NCBI GenBank assembly: GCA_031308135.1 | Contig: JAHLJT010000631.1 | Span: 266,586,948-266,650,947, forward strand | Direction: 5' to 3' | DNA: 64,000 bases | Source: Acheta domesticus | Taxonomy: Eukaryota > Arthropoda > Insecta > Orthoptera > Gryllidae | Shown here: positions 21,209 through 32,680 of the stretch, one piece after another | Position numbering within the stretch: the stretch's first letter is position 1 | Layout of the letters: each line of letters begins with the position of its first letter | Notes under the pieces: generated by a model | Databases searched by the model: none | What the model saw: only the letters and a program-made list of their open reading frames with translations | What the model was told of the DNA's origin: nothing | Program-made: the position numbers and the translations under genes

Positions 21209-22597
21209 AGACTTTCCTGAATTAATTTTATTTGGTCTTGGCTAGCTATTCGGCCTTGACACATCATCTTGCCCGTTTCAATCTATCGCCACCCAAACTA
21301 CATTTTTTAAAAATATTTTCTTAATTTTTCGATTTCTTAATAGTAGAAAGGAAATATTACTTTAAGAATATGAAAGAACATTAAAGCCTCGTTCTAAATG
21401 GGATTTTTAAAAAAATCCTAAGTGAATTTAAGAAAATGGCGTTTAAGTGCTACAGTAAATGCGAAAATTGAAGCTCTTTTTCACAGGAATCTTTTGTGAT
21501 TTCAGGAAGCTTCATTTGAAGTCATTTGCAGGACAACTCAAAAATGCTTACAAATTGCTGATAATGTGCCTATTAACGTTATCAGAGGTCTTTCAAAAAA
21601 TTACATTTATATAATATTTGAAAAAACAAAAAATGAACTTTACGTCATATTAAAGAGTGCAATTTGCACTATCTGTTCCAAATGTTTAAAGAAAAAATTT
21701 GGAGCCTTTTTTGAGAAAATTGCATTTGAGTGTTTCTGATAATGCGGAACTTTGAGCTACTTTTCACAAAAAGCGGTTGAGTTTTCGAGGAACTTTATAC
21801 GACATTATTGCAAGCACATGTCCTTATAAATATAAAAATGTGAACAACACTCTAACGCTAATGTAAATATTAATGACGTAAGAGACAAATAAAAAAATTC
21901 ATTTTTGTATTTTTTGAAAAAACAAAAAGATAGAGCAATATGGCGTTGATGTTATCTCGTAGAGTACATTTATCAAGTACTATCACTTCCAAAAGTATAC
22001 AAGTACTATCACTCCCAAAAGTTTAAAAAAATTGGAGCTGTTTTTGGGAAATTCTTGTTTTTGTAATTTTTTAAAATTGCACATATTGCACGCAATATTG
22101 CAAAAGTACATAAATTTTTAAAAAATATACATGACCTTAATGAAAGAACTAATTTTGAAGAATAAATGTTATTTGAAGGAAAACTCGCCATATTCTATTT
22201 TGTAGTTGCAAGAAGTCACCGCACAAAATTTTAATTTTGCAACTTTTGAAAATTCAGAGCTCACCGTCAAAATCAAACCTATACCACCTTTATAACAGTA
22301 TTTTACTCTGTTTTTATTAGAAATTTAAAGACGAAATTTGGAGCCGTTTTTGGGAAAATTTCGAAAGCATCCGAGGAGCTTCTTGTAAAGTATTCCCAAA
22401 TTTTGAAGAAAGCTTTTCAAAATCGAGTTTCGAGTGGAAGCAGATCTATTGGGGAATAGCGAATATGGAAGAGACCGTACTTATGGTTAAAACGCTAGTG
22501 TTCACAGACCAAAAGACAACAGACAGACGGATACATAATTTTCCCTATACTACGTTTACAGTCCCTCCGTTTATGCGTACATATAGCGAAAGTTAAA
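21187..22597 (+). repeat. Hairpin-ended repeat family, near full-length plus copy
   Basis: The left end ACTTGTGCCGCTACAGAATG then GCACAGACTTTCC matches the left ends at 37045, 40852 and 42690. Modules with the word GGAGCC/GGAGCTG-TTTTTGRGAAA occur near 21420, 21700, 22032 and 22338. The right part has GTGTTCACAGACCAAAAGAC and a decayed terminal hairpin (TTTTCCCTATACTACG...GCGAAAGTTAAAA). Non-coding throughout. Confidence 0.8.
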
Positions 22598-22875
22598 ATA
22601 TTTGGAAGTTGTCTAATCAAATCTTTGACTTCATTGTCTTAAAGAGTAGCTATTAGGACGGTAAATAATACATAAACTGATAGTTACTGATTTTAATTGC
22701 AAGAACTTCAAACTGTATATGTATATCTTTATTCTGAACGCAAATATCCTTTCACAAATGTAGCAACATCACCATTAGTTCCCATTTTAATGTTGTGTTG
22801 GGGATGTGACATCCTAAATCCACACTGGGCCTATGAATCGTATTACCCATAGAAGAGGAGAAAGTCTCTTATCCC
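22598..22875. other. Short intergenic stretch, nothing recognised
   Basis: AT-rich junction sequence between the hairpin-family copy and the pyrimidine-rich repeat of the second duplicate. Confidence 0.35.
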
Positions 22876-23195
22876 TCCTTTTATCTCACTCCTTTCAGCT
22901 CTTCGTCCATCCAATCGCCATCCCTCCATCCCATCACCCTTTCTCCATCAAATCACTCTCCCTCCTTTCAATCACCCTCCCTCCATCCAATCAATCATCC
23001 TCCCTCCAATCACCCCTCCCACCATCCAATCATCCCTCCCTCCATCGAATTACCCTCCCTCTATCCCTCCCTTTATCCATTTCTCCCCCCCTTAAGCCAT
23101 TCGCCCCTCCCTCTATCCACTCACCCTCCATCCCTATATCTAATCATCCACCCTCCATTCATCTTGGTACCAATTCATCCCCCTATCTTCTCATT
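22876..23195. repeat. Pyrimidine-rich (TCCATCCC)n simple repeat, second copy
   Basis: Degenerate CCTCCATCC and CCAATCA units, counterpart of 9945-10215 at the same distance upstream of a sugar porter exon. The long frames across it are composition artefacts. Confidence 0.85.
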
Positions 23196-23637
23196 TTCAA
23201 TCCATAAGTACATCCAAATTCTTTTTGCAAGCAAGTACCTGCAAGTATCCCTTCTCAATCTACATCTACTTTAACCACTCTTGAAACAACAAAAAATCTT
23301 AATTCTCAGCTTCATCCGCTGTTGTAGAGGTTTTATACGTCAAAATAATGCCAAACAAATGGAAATTCGATGTCTTGTTGTTAAAGTGATTCTAAAAATG
23401 TTCCTCACTATGCTAGAGTTTACGGGAAAGCTAAGAAATACAATATAATTTAGGTATTTAACACATCAAATGTCTTGTTATATTATTACTTATGATATAA
23501 AAAAGGGTTAACGGTAAAATATGAATAACCAGAAAGAGAATATTATGTTCAAAACTTCCTAAACATATATTTTTAACAATAAGGATATACTATATTTAAT
23601 TAAATTAGGAATAATTATTTAAATGATTATATTTCAG
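23196..23637 (+). other. Probable intron 3' part upstream of sugar porter copy 2
   Basis: Aligns with 10216-10669 and ends in the acceptor TTATATTTCAG. The CTTRATTCTCAG word that precedes a possible small exon at 10343 is also conserved, but no frame stays open across it in both copies. It is therefore treated as intron. Confidence 0.6.
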
Positions 23638-25004
23638 TTAATATGCTCTACTTCGCGGAAGTGGCTGGGTACGAGGCAATTCTGCATTTTGAAGAACCTG
23701 ACATAACGTACGAAGATGACACTTCGTATATCTGGAGAAGTATTATGGTGACGATGTGCGTAGCAGGCTTATTATCCTTCTGGGTACACTCCATCGCCTT
23801 GCACTTACTTAATCGCAAATTCCACGTTATTATCATCTGCATCGCCTACTACGGCACAGCACTGACAATAATATACCTCGACATGTACGAGTCATACAAA
23901 ACGCGGCACGTCGTTTCCATATTATGGGCGATTGGAAGTACGGGCACTAATTTGCTTGTTCCGGTATACATCAGTGAAACGACAACTGATCGTACACGTG
24001 GAAGGCTCATTGCTCTCAAGACATTCCGTTATGTGGTGAGCATCCTTACATTTCTTGGTAATCCTTACATGGCGTATTCCTGGCTAATGATTTCTATCGC
24101 AATAGTGGTTTGTCTGGCGTGTTTTTGGCTGCCAGAAACGCCGGTGTACCTTCTGAAGCGAAGGAATGTAGACGCCTCCAAACAGTCTCTTCGGCGCTTG
24201 CACGGAAATGCAGCAGAAGCAGAGCAGGAATTAGAGAAGCTCTGGACAGTTCTGAAATCCACACATTCCGACACTAACAATATCAATGCAACAATTCGAA
24301 AGTTCGGCAATATTCGTACACTGGGTTACAGCGGATTGGTTATAGTATTAAGCCTCCTGGATTTCCTTTCTGGATTTATATTCGCAGAGATTAATTTATC
24401 AATACAGGTTCCCTTAACGGTGCAAAACACGATCATGATGACTATCCTAACTGTAGTGATTATTACACCAGGTGCCATTATTGGGTTCGCGGTGTGTGAT
24501 CGTATTGGGCACAGGAAAACACTGCTTGTTTCCATGTTCCTTTGCGCGGTGGCATTGCTCCTAAATGGAACGTGGTACTGGAAATTTGACTCATACTGGG
24601 AACAAAATTATAATGCTCTTCTCCTTGCTGCTGTGCATTTTTTTGGATACAGTTTTGGAATGAGTTTTCTTCCTACAGCTATAACCATTGACATATTTCC
24701 GTCCAATCTACTTTGTATTATGTTAGCAATAGCAGGAATAATTTCCTGGCCATTTTATACTCTCCGATTTATCTCCACACAGTTCTACGAAAACAAAACA
24801 ATACACGATTTCCTTTGGCCTCTGAGCTTTAGCTGTGCATTGAGCTTGTGTTTTTTCTACTTCTTCCTTCCGGAAACGAAAGACCAACTTGTGGGTACTA
24901 TGCTACTATATAATCGTAAAGATGATACTACCGACCCGAATAATGAACGCTCAAGGTCCAGAAAATGTGACACATGTAACTTGCCGACGACGAATGAAGT
25001 ATAA
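23638..25004 (+). CDS. Sugar porter (MFS, Tret1-like) copy 2, large 3' exon
   Basis: Second intact paralogue: 453 residues from the Met at 23643, preceded by TTATATTTCAG and TTAAT as in copy 1. It keeps all the sugar porter motifs: PVYISETTTDRTRGRL, PETPVYLLKRR, DRIGHRKTLL (closer to the canonical DRxGRR than copy 1, which has DCIGHRK), IDIFP and LPETKDQL. TM2 to TM12 are visible; TM1 and the true start must come from an upstream exon that I cannot find. From about 23825 to 24040 the DNA is nearly identical to copy 1, while TM7-TM8 differ more. AATAAA at 25032 is a plausible poly(A) signal, 28 bases after the stop. Substrate not determinable. Confidence 0.88.
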
Positions 25005-25580
25005 ATGTAGGTCCATTTTAGTTATTTACGAAATAAATCATGTATACCATGTAACTTTATTTTACCTTTTACGGATTTCAATGCACTATTAAATGTATTT
25101 TAAATTTCGACTTCCGAAAGGAGACTCGCTTATCTATGTAGAAGTATTTATACGGCCACATAATAGTTTTACTAATTTATTTCATGTGACTTACATTATG
25201 AAAGTGATCAGTGTTGTGTAAGTAAGTGTTCCTTGAATTATAACAACATCTGTGTTATAAAATTCTTATGAAACTGACTTCATGTTCGTTAAAATTGACC
25301 TTGCATAACTAAAGTGAATTATTATTTAACATTTATGTTTATCTTTAATAAGAACACAATCAAATATAATGACTTTTGTTAATTGAAATTTGTATTTATA
25401 AATTCAATTTTAATAACCCCCCAGAAGAAGATAATTAAATAATAATTCTTGGAAAGGAGGAATAAATATAAATTGCAACGTAATATTTCAAACGTAATAT
25501 TGAATTGTTATGAAAATAGAAAATTTGAAGAAAGAAACAGGATTTACAGTACAATTCGGTAAATGGTAAAACGAAAATAA
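25005..25580 (+). other. 3' flank of copy 2, collinear with 12034-13250
   Basis: Blocks such as GGTTATTTACGAAATAA-like, CTTTTACGGATTTCAATG, GTGACTTACATTATGAAAGT and TAAAATTGACCTTGCATAAC match the copy 1 flank in order. The MITE at 12301-12538 is absent here. Non-coding. Confidence 0.6.
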
Positions 25581-25824
25581 CGTCGTGGTAACCGCAATAG
25601 GTCGTATGTCAAAAAATTTTTTTTGTTTATAACACCATTGTTATCAGTCAAGAGAACTACATCAGTTGCAATAGGTCGTACGACGAGGGAGTAATGGAAA
25701 ACCGAATAGCAAGCTTCTATATTTGTGAAAGCGACTGTCAATGTATGAAGACATAGGACCGTTTTTCATTCTTCCTGAATACTGCGGTAGATCTGACTTA
25801 CTACCTATTGCCGTTACCACGACG
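25581..25824. mobile_element. MITE, 244 bp, 22-bp terminal inverted repeats
   Basis: Starts CGTCGTGGTAACCGCAATAG and ends CTATTGCCGTTACCACGACG, the inverse with one mismatch. The internal GGTCGTATGTC and GGTCGTACGACG words form sub-terminal repeats. No frame. A clear target duplication is not visible. Absent from copy 1, so inserted after the duplication. Confidence 0.8.
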
Positions 25825-27185
25825 ATATGTGATTGTACTTATTAAATTTATTGCATTTTGTTGTTCAGAAGTAGGAAATATCTATCCAGGTTTTAGAAAT
25901 ATCATTTAACATATCGCTGGCTCAGTGTTATAGGATTGTATGTAGAACAGTGCTGCTTTCGAGAAAAAGGCCTTTGAAGTTTTGAGCATCCTTATATCAT
26001 TTCTGTAACAAGTCTTCGTATATTTTGATTCTAATGATTAAACTTAGGTGAAAATAGAAATGAAATGCATCATTGGTTTTCTAATAATATCATTTTTCAG
26101 CAAACTATTGAATATTACGTTTTTACATTGGACTTTGTAATACTTAAAATCTGAATTATTTGAAGCAACAAAGTTCTATGTAGGACATTAAACTTTCAAA
26201 ATAGGAGATATCTATGTGTTATAGGAAATAGGCGTAGAAAATATAATTGGATTATTTTAATTAAATGCATTGTAAAGCAAATTCAAACTAGTGGTCTAGC
26301 ATCAACATTATTTCTGGTATTATTAGTGACGGTTACGTAATATTATAATGGACCTTCTATCCTACTAACCATTCTATCACTCAAGAAATGCGAATGACAC
26401 AACTCAAAACTGTGAAGTGACTTAATATTTTAGTAACAGTTTTCATGGAATTATTTCCAAATCTAATATCGGAAAATATATTACATTCAAAAGAAATTAA
26501 CCTTTTAGTGACCGAGTTTTTTTCCTTCTGCACTCCGTGCGGTACCGACTTTTTTAAATAGACGAATTTGCTTGACCCCAGTGGAGGTTTAACTGCGGCG
26601 AGTGATGACAGCTACCCCCAAGTGTTGAAAGTCCTTGTTGATAGAGATTTAAAGGGCTTAACTGAGTAAGACAGTATCCACTTTTCCTCTCCAAAATTAA
26701 GTAATATTTTGAGCAATGATCCTATTAATTTTTTCTGCTAATTTTCATTCTTTACTCCACCCACCCAGCCTGCGCAACGAAGTTTTCCTCATTTGTTGTG
26801 TAAATTGCTTTTATATTTAGTATGTTTCAAAATTTAAAAAAATATTTCCCACTTGCAAAGAGGTAACCTACATAATACTTTATGAAAATCAATTACAAAG
26901 TTGGAATTTGAAGAATCTATTTTTCAAATAAAAAAATATTTTTAAAATATTCAAAGTAGCCGTTTTGAATCTATATAAAACTAAGAAAAGTATGATTTTT
27001 CTAATTTTTCAAAGTGGTTTGGGAAAGTAAAAAAAAAATTTCTAAAAATGTAAAAGTATTTAATTTTCCTTAATTTTATTTTAAATGCGTAAGAAATGTA
27101 TTTCGTACAACATGGATAAAGCGAAATTGTAGTGATTTAGTACCTTGAACGGAATCAATGCACGAAGATGTACAGCTTGATCGGA
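25825..27185. other. AT-rich insert within the second duplicate, nothing recognised
   Basis: Part of the 3.3 kb separating two segments that are adjacent in copy 1. Poly(A)/poly(T)-rich, without transposon ends that I can identify. Confidence 0.35.
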
Positions 27186-27189
27186 GCTG

Positions 27190-27335
27190 AAAATGATTAA
27201 TTATATTGGCATGGATCATCTTCCAGACTGGACACAGATGCACAGTCACTGTCACTGCCCAAAAGTAACTCAATTTTGCGAGTTGTTAGCGATTGTTCTC
27301 GAAAGCCATTTTTACTTCAAAAAGCACACGACCCA
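27190..27335 (+). pseudogene. Possible piggyBac transposase C-terminal scrap
   Basis: The plus-strand frame reads DHLPDWTQMHSHCHCPK, then TQFCELLAIVLESHFYFKKHT. The spacing (H-x-P-x-W, Cys-x-Cys-PK, F-C, then a Phe-rich end) resembles the cysteine-rich tail of piggyBac transposases, but several cysteines are lost. The match is weak and rests on pattern only. Confidence 0.3.
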
Positions 27336-27339
27336 AGCG

Positions 27340-28525
27340 CAAGCAGCAACTATTAGCAGAATACGACTGCGATCGCCCGTGAGAAGCGTGGGCCGTGGCG
27401 TGTTGTTATGACTGGCGTGTGTGACAGGAGATAGTAGACAGTGAAGCGCTATGTATAAGTACAAGGGCCTAAAGAAGAAGGCGCCCTAACAAAAGAAAAG
27501 CTTTGATAAGCTGAAGAGATATTTATATGGAACCACGTCTTTGGTTTATGCCAATACAATAAAATATTAAGACATTGCAAATAATACAATACAATAGATA
27601 ACAAAATATGAAAACGATATATTTATTGCACTGATATAAACTTGATTTCACCCTATTGTTATCTGCTACTGTAGAAAAATATCTTTCTAACATAAGTTAA
27701 TTATTACATACGAAGTTAAAAGAATGGAACAAATTTGTGAAAGTTTTATGTACATGCCCCACAAAACCCAAATCCCGTTATAAATTGCAAACAGAAATCA
27801 TCTCTTCTATTCTTACTGTGGTATGTGAACTTATTATACTTTTATTGTCGTTAGAGCGGCGTCTCCAGGTGAATGTTTAATGGCGATCAACATTCTCCTA
27901 TGTTTCTCAAGCTGCGGCGCACTGTAGAAGCATGAAAAGTCAGAGCAGCCCACGCTCCCCTTTCGCGTCTCAAGACCGTACTCCGTCAACACATCCCTGC
28001 CGGATGGCGTAGGCCGGAGCTCCGAACGTGAGAATCGCCGCGCCGCTGCTTGTCACCTGCAAGCGATAGATAAAAGCCGTCGCACGCCTTGGCACGTCAA
28101 GCGAAAAATATCCTATTGGTACCGCTGTGTTGAAATGCTCTGGGAAACCTCTTTCCCATTAGTCTTTAAAAGGTTAAAATACTTCAATATTAAGAGATGG
28201 ACTGGTTTGAAAAACAAATGAACTTTGTTATATCGTAACTCAAAATTGCGCAAAAACTACTAATACGTTTGAAAACTATTCATGCAAATAAAGAGATCTA
28301 ATATTGAAGAACAGATTGCGTTTTAAAAAATCTCTAGCTCCAGTAGTGAAAGTGAAGGGCATGATCATAAAAACTATAGTTATAAATTGTTTTGAATTTA
28401 TCGACAGTCATGAAATAAAAATGGAAAAGTTCAAAATTCTAAAAGGATCAGTTCAAATATCTAGAGGGAAAATTCACAAATGTCATTAGGACTTCAGGTA
28501 AAGAATGGCAAAAAATTAAAGTATT
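27340..28525. other. Non-genic, GC patch at 27900-28080
   Basis: The GC-rich patch has short imperfect repeats and no domain. 28304-28489 is a chance frame in AT-rich DNA. No element ends recognised. Confidence 0.35.
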
Positions 28526-28529
28526 CGTT

Positions 28530-28740
28530 TTAGGGCAGCGACATCAACGACAAAAATTGGGAAATATAAATTGTGGAGAAAATTCTGTAATGATTTAGAC
28601 TCGGGTTGTTTACAGGCTGGCGAGAGACGTTTTGAAAGGAAATATTTTTCGAAAGCAGGGACCCCCAAAACGTGTTTTTTCGAACAAAATTTGTGGGTTC
28701 TGTGTTCACATACAACTTTGTAACTCAAAGAGACGACGAA
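28530..28740 (+). repeat. Fragment of the hairpin-ended repeat family
   Basis: Contains GAGACGTTTTGAAAGGAAAT then GCAGGGACCCCCAAAACGTG, matching GGACGTTTTGAAAAAAATAC and CAGGGGACCCCAAAACGTG of the full copy at 38355. The rest is too decayed to align by eye. Confidence 0.5.
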
Positions 28741-28884
28741 ATTGTACATAGAACTTTTGAAAAAACAGCTGTATTGGCCAAACTAGTGACCTCTGCCATT
28801 TTTTGATCATATTATAAATTAGATCTTACTTCAAAGAACTCAGTAACATTAATAACTCATTTTTGCAATTTTCCTGACATACAA

Positions 28885-29190
28885 CCTTGTAACATCGGGC
28901 CAGCGATATGTCTTTTTGTTTGCACAATATAATAATATGATAAATAATTCCTCTTACTTCGTACCTGTCGTACAAAAAAGGATGTAAGTGCACAGAAACA
29001 AAAGAGAGCTAGTGTCGTGTGATTATTGATAAAAACAATTCCGCAGTTAGAGAAATGTGAAATTTCAGAAATATATTGTTAAGTTAATCATAAGTTAAGC
29101 AATTTGTAATTCCTTAGTATATTTTTTGTTGTCGCTGGTATTGATGTTACTGTTAAGAGAATATATTATTGTTGTTTTTTTAAATATAGT
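28885..29190 (+). other. Distal flank of copy 2, matches 13250-13870
   Basis: AATAATATGATAAATAATTC, GTGTCGTGTGATTATTGAT and TTTTTTGTTGTCGCTGGTAT match copy 1 in order. The mariner-like MITE of copy 1 (13411-13776) is absent, giving an empty-site comparison. Confidence 0.6.
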
Positions 29191-29219
29191 TTGTATTAAG
29201 AGATGTAATAAAGTGATGT

Positions 29220-30110
29220 TCCCTAGAATCCGCGCGACAACTCGTAGCATCCCGCATACTACCGGCGATGGTGGACTGGTCAAGTTCAATGAGGAGGTCG
29301 TCTGACCCTATGTCCTCTCTGGCGCCCTTACTGTCAAAGGAAGCAAGTCCCTTCCGTTATAACTTAATCTGCTAGAGAGATTTTCTCTGCTTCAAACTTC
29401 AATACCTTTCTCTCTCGTTTTTTTTTTCTCGGGTGTCCCCATTGGGACACATATTAACCATTACACAAAACACTGACAAATTTGCCGCCTCCTCAGTCTG
29501 TGGTCGGCAGACTCACAAGGCCTTTCTCGAAAAGACACATACATAAACGAAAGGGACTAACAACTGTAGCGTCACAGCACAGCACTGGGCGCGACCGACC
29601 GCACAAGTCGTGCGAGGGGGAGGGGTTGGTCCTCTCGTGCCGCGCCCGACCGGACGGACCCCGGGGGTCTCTCGAGGGTCTCTCCGCTGGGGGCGTGTCT
29701 GAGAAGGCGGCTGTCCGTTCGCACTAGTGATGTGTGACGACAGAAATCGTTCGCAGGTGGACGCCAGGCTCCATCTGCAGCCAGCCCAAATCTCGAGCGG
29801 AAATGACGCTTTGTGCGTGGGAGGTCGGTCGCGTGATGCCTCGCAAGGGAGGCGGGTGGAATAAGCTTCCTGGGCAGTCGAGTTGGACCGTAGCGATGTG
29901 CGGAGGTGATCGCGAGCAGTGTCTTGCGAGGCGTGGCTACGCCACGGGACAAGAGACCAAGGGCGGCGCTAGTGTAGCGAGCTGGGGTTCTCTTGGTAAA
30001 TACTGAGGCGGCTCGTCTCAGGAGTCGGAGTGCTGTGGAGAGCAGCGTTCCTTAGGAGTGTATATAGTGTAATAAACTTGTAAATAAATATGTACAGTAA
30101 ACTCCGTGTC
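29220..30110 (+). repeat. LTR-like GC-rich block
   Basis: A GC-rich stretch followed by TGTATATAGTG (TATA-like, 30058) and AATAAACTTGTAAATAAA (30070-30087), the layout of an LTR or other retroelement end. TGTGACGACAG at 29727 could be the left terminus against CGACGTCACA at 30141-30150. Long frames exist on both strands across 29480-30000 but are unrelated to known domains. No gag-pol. Confidence 0.35.
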
Positions 30111-30190
30111 TGTGTTCTTCCTCGTCCTATGACGACGTCACAGACGAGGATCCTCGTCTGTGACGTCGTCATAGGATGAGGAAGAACACA
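30111..30190. repeat. Perfectly abutting 40+40 bp palindrome
   Basis: 30111-30150 and 30151-30190 are inverted copies without a spacer. They pair at 39 of 40 positions (CCTCGTCC against its partner GGATGAGG is the single change). One arm ends the LTR-like block and the other continues into a minus-strand tRNA-like head, so two copies of the same terminus abut tail to tail. Confidence 0.9.
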
Positions 30191-30290
30191 CAACCATCCC
30201 CACTGTGAGTCTCGAATCCGAGATCCTTCTGACCGAGTCCGGCACACGCTCTAGCCACCTTCGCCAATCAGGTCGGCCGAAACGCCCTCA
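30191..30290 (-). repeat. tRNA-derived SINE head
   Basis: On the minus strand CTGATTGGCGAAGGTGGCTA is an A-box-like start, and CTCGGATTCGAGACTCACAG a B-box match (GGTTCGANNC), about 45 bases apart as in a tRNA. The body continues into the right arm of the palindrome at 30151-30190. No CCA end or full cloverleaf, so a SINE rather than a tRNA gene. Confidence 0.55.
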
Positions 30291-31190
30291 ATATTCTAAA
30301 TTCGACGCAGCTTCGCTCGGAGATTTTCTACGTTGCCACTGCCTCATTGAATGAAATCATTTTACCGCGGGCGCATCTCGTTTGAGATAAATCTTTCTAG
30401 CGCTCCCACAAAACCGTCTCGTCCGGGAGAAATTCCAAGTCATGTGACAAGAGGAATCAAGAAGATTATTCTATGCGACAGCCCGATTCCTGATTATCCA
30501 AAATTTGAACCTCTGAAGATGTGGCCACTGTTTCTTCACACTAATTAATACGTTGAGCATTACATTTTCTTTCTAAGGAAGTTGTTGCTGTTCTTGCCGG
30601 GCGTCCATGAGTTCCCAACGAACGACTGCGTAAGAGCCTCTTTTGAAGAAAGATTGAATAAAGAATCCAAGGCAAATGAATTGGAGAACATTGATTTCTT
30701 CACCTTTTACAAAAAAAAAGTTGTGACTCCCGCATCTTCGAGGCTGTTTCATCTTCGAGGCATCTTCGAGGACTTGTGGCTGGTTGCATTTGTCCGAGTG
30801 GGTAGAATCACAAAAAATGGGGCAGTTATCATTGGCCTATTACCACTTCGTCGTCTGAGTGTGATCCACCGCAACCTTCATGATTTTCATCTCACAATGT
30901 CACCTTTCTGGAACAATCAAGTATCAAAACCAGACAATACATTAGGTCAAGAACCTTTTTAAGTGTTGTTTCCTGAATAAATCTGTTGATTAGTGCTGTG
31001 GGCATAACCAGAAGAAACTGGTTCAAACTGGAAGCTCATTATTTCCAGTTGTGATAATTACGACTATGATAAATTTGAATTTTTTTCCGTTTCTAAATGC
31101 ATTAATATTTTGGTGGCTTGAAATTGCGTATTCCTTCGTGAGACCCGATTTACGCACTTCATTTCCTTGAGCTATTTCGAATTCTTAGTG
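30291..31190. other. Unassigned; two short plus-strand frames
   Basis: Frames 30351-30548 (65 codons) and 30582-30962 (126 codons, LRGIFEDLWLVAFVRVGRIT inside) show no domain I recognise. GAGGCTGTTTCATCTTCGAG with its repeat GGCATCTTCGAGG at 30750-30780 is a local duplication. I do not call a gene. Confidence 0.3.
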
Positions 31191-31192
31191 TC

Positions 31193-31370
31193 GACCTGGA
31201 TGGCCGAAGTGGCTTGAGCTTGTGCCGACTCAGCACCTCAGTCGCAGGTACGAGTCCCGCCATGGACACGGTCGTTCGTCTATTGTCTTTCATGCATGTG
31301 TGTTGTCGTGGAAGACCTTGCGAGTCTGCTGAACACTGAGGAGCCCGCATGTGCGTCTATACGCTGCGAT
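31193..31370 (+). repeat. tRNA-derived SINE
   Basis: GACCTGGATGGCCGAAGTGG (A box TGGCCGAAGTGG) and GCAGGTACGAGTCCCGCC (B box GGTACGAGTCC) are spaced 45-50 bases apart, as in class II (Leu/Ser-like) tRNAs. The acceptor stem is not closed and a 100-base unrelated body follows, so this is a SINE and not a functional tRNA. Confidence 0.65.
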
Positions 31371-32355
31371 TTTCGTAACTTTCTCCTTGACAGGAATCAG
31401 CTGTTTCGCTGCCATTCAATCAGGAGCTTATATTTCGCGTCAGTGACGTCACTATGGTGACGTTCAAGCACCCTATTGGATGAAACTGTGAACAGCTGAA
31501 GGTTAATGAGGTGTCCCCATGAGAGACACAGTGGGTACCCGTTGCGTACAGTCGAAATCAATGTCTCCTGAAGCTGAAAAATGTTCAGAAAGAAAAAACT
31601 TAAAAAATTGGAGCCTTACTAAACGGGCTCATGCTCAGAGCGGTTTTTGACACGGCGGAATCGCTATGCGTACGATTGTTTTGTAACGTCTCCCAAAATC
31701 GGTCAAAAAAGAAGCGAGTAAATTGGATACAAGGATTCTCATTATTATAGCAGTATTTTATTATATTTTAGAGTTCAAACGTATTATTTACGGTGAATTT
31801 AATCAGGAGAGACTGTATACAAATGTAACCAAATTTTTAAAAAAATACTTATTTATATTAGAGGCTGTTCTCACAAATAATGATCTGGAGGCCCAATGTT
31901 TTCACCCGGAATCCGGGAGTTTGTGGTGTGTATTCAATTGTCAAGCCAATACCATTGTTTTCCACAAACATTGGAAGTTGAATGTCCCGAGACCTCATGA
32001 ACGTCAGACAACGACGTGCATTTACAGGTTACGATAAGTGAATGCACAAAACAAAGTAGTGTGCTATGCCAAAAAACTCCATGATCTTCACCCTCTCGGT
32101 GCACAGTAGTTTCCGTAACAAAAACTTTCCGGAAGCATCCCTATTAGTGTTGTGCATTAGAAGAAAGAACTTTCTCACTATGACGATCATCAGCGGCCAG
32201 AGAACTTCTACCGGCAGTTGAATCGGCCTAACAGGGCTGCATAATGTATTTGCAGTAAGATATTTAAAAGTTAAGAGGAATTCCCTTAAAAGTAAATTAG
32301 GTAAGTCTATTACTAAATTCCTGAGATTGTCCTGTTATTTCTTGTGTGAGTAATT
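31371..32355. other. Non-genic; frames without recognisable domain
   Basis: The plus frame 31723-32037 (104 codons) starts at a TTG rather than an ATG and has no domain. The GACGTCACTATGGTGACGTTC word at about 31445-31466 is self-complementary. Nothing else supported. Confidence 0.3.
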
Positions 32356-32359
32356 TTAT

Positions 32360-32680
32360 TAATGGTCATATTTCACTAATGGTTAAAGAAAACGCAAGTA
32401 AAATGCTTTTGTTATGAATAAATGCATTCTCTTTAGAATCTGTGTCTAGCAGAATGTTAAGTTTGATCACTTCATATCTTTTAGTTTAGTTAATAAACTG
32501 ACGATTTTGTGCAACATTATTTACCAGAATAATAGCTAATTAAGTTCTATTATTCTGATTACTATTTTTTTATATTTTTACAGAAGTTTTTATTTGCCCT
32601 ATTACCTTCCATGAAGGACATTTCTCTATTTTGGAACAAATTCCCCAGTCAAGTAGCATAAGTGCATGGCCTAATTTTTC
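32360..32680 (+). repeat. Segment matching 19240-19730
   Basis: Counterpart of the far end of the first duplicate, without the (AC)n(TA)n microsatellite. Collinear with copy 2 of the sugar porter block. Confidence 0.55.

Noticed and set aside
31193..31270. tRNA gene of class II
   Set aside because: A and B boxes present, but the acceptor stem is not closed and a SINE-type body continues.
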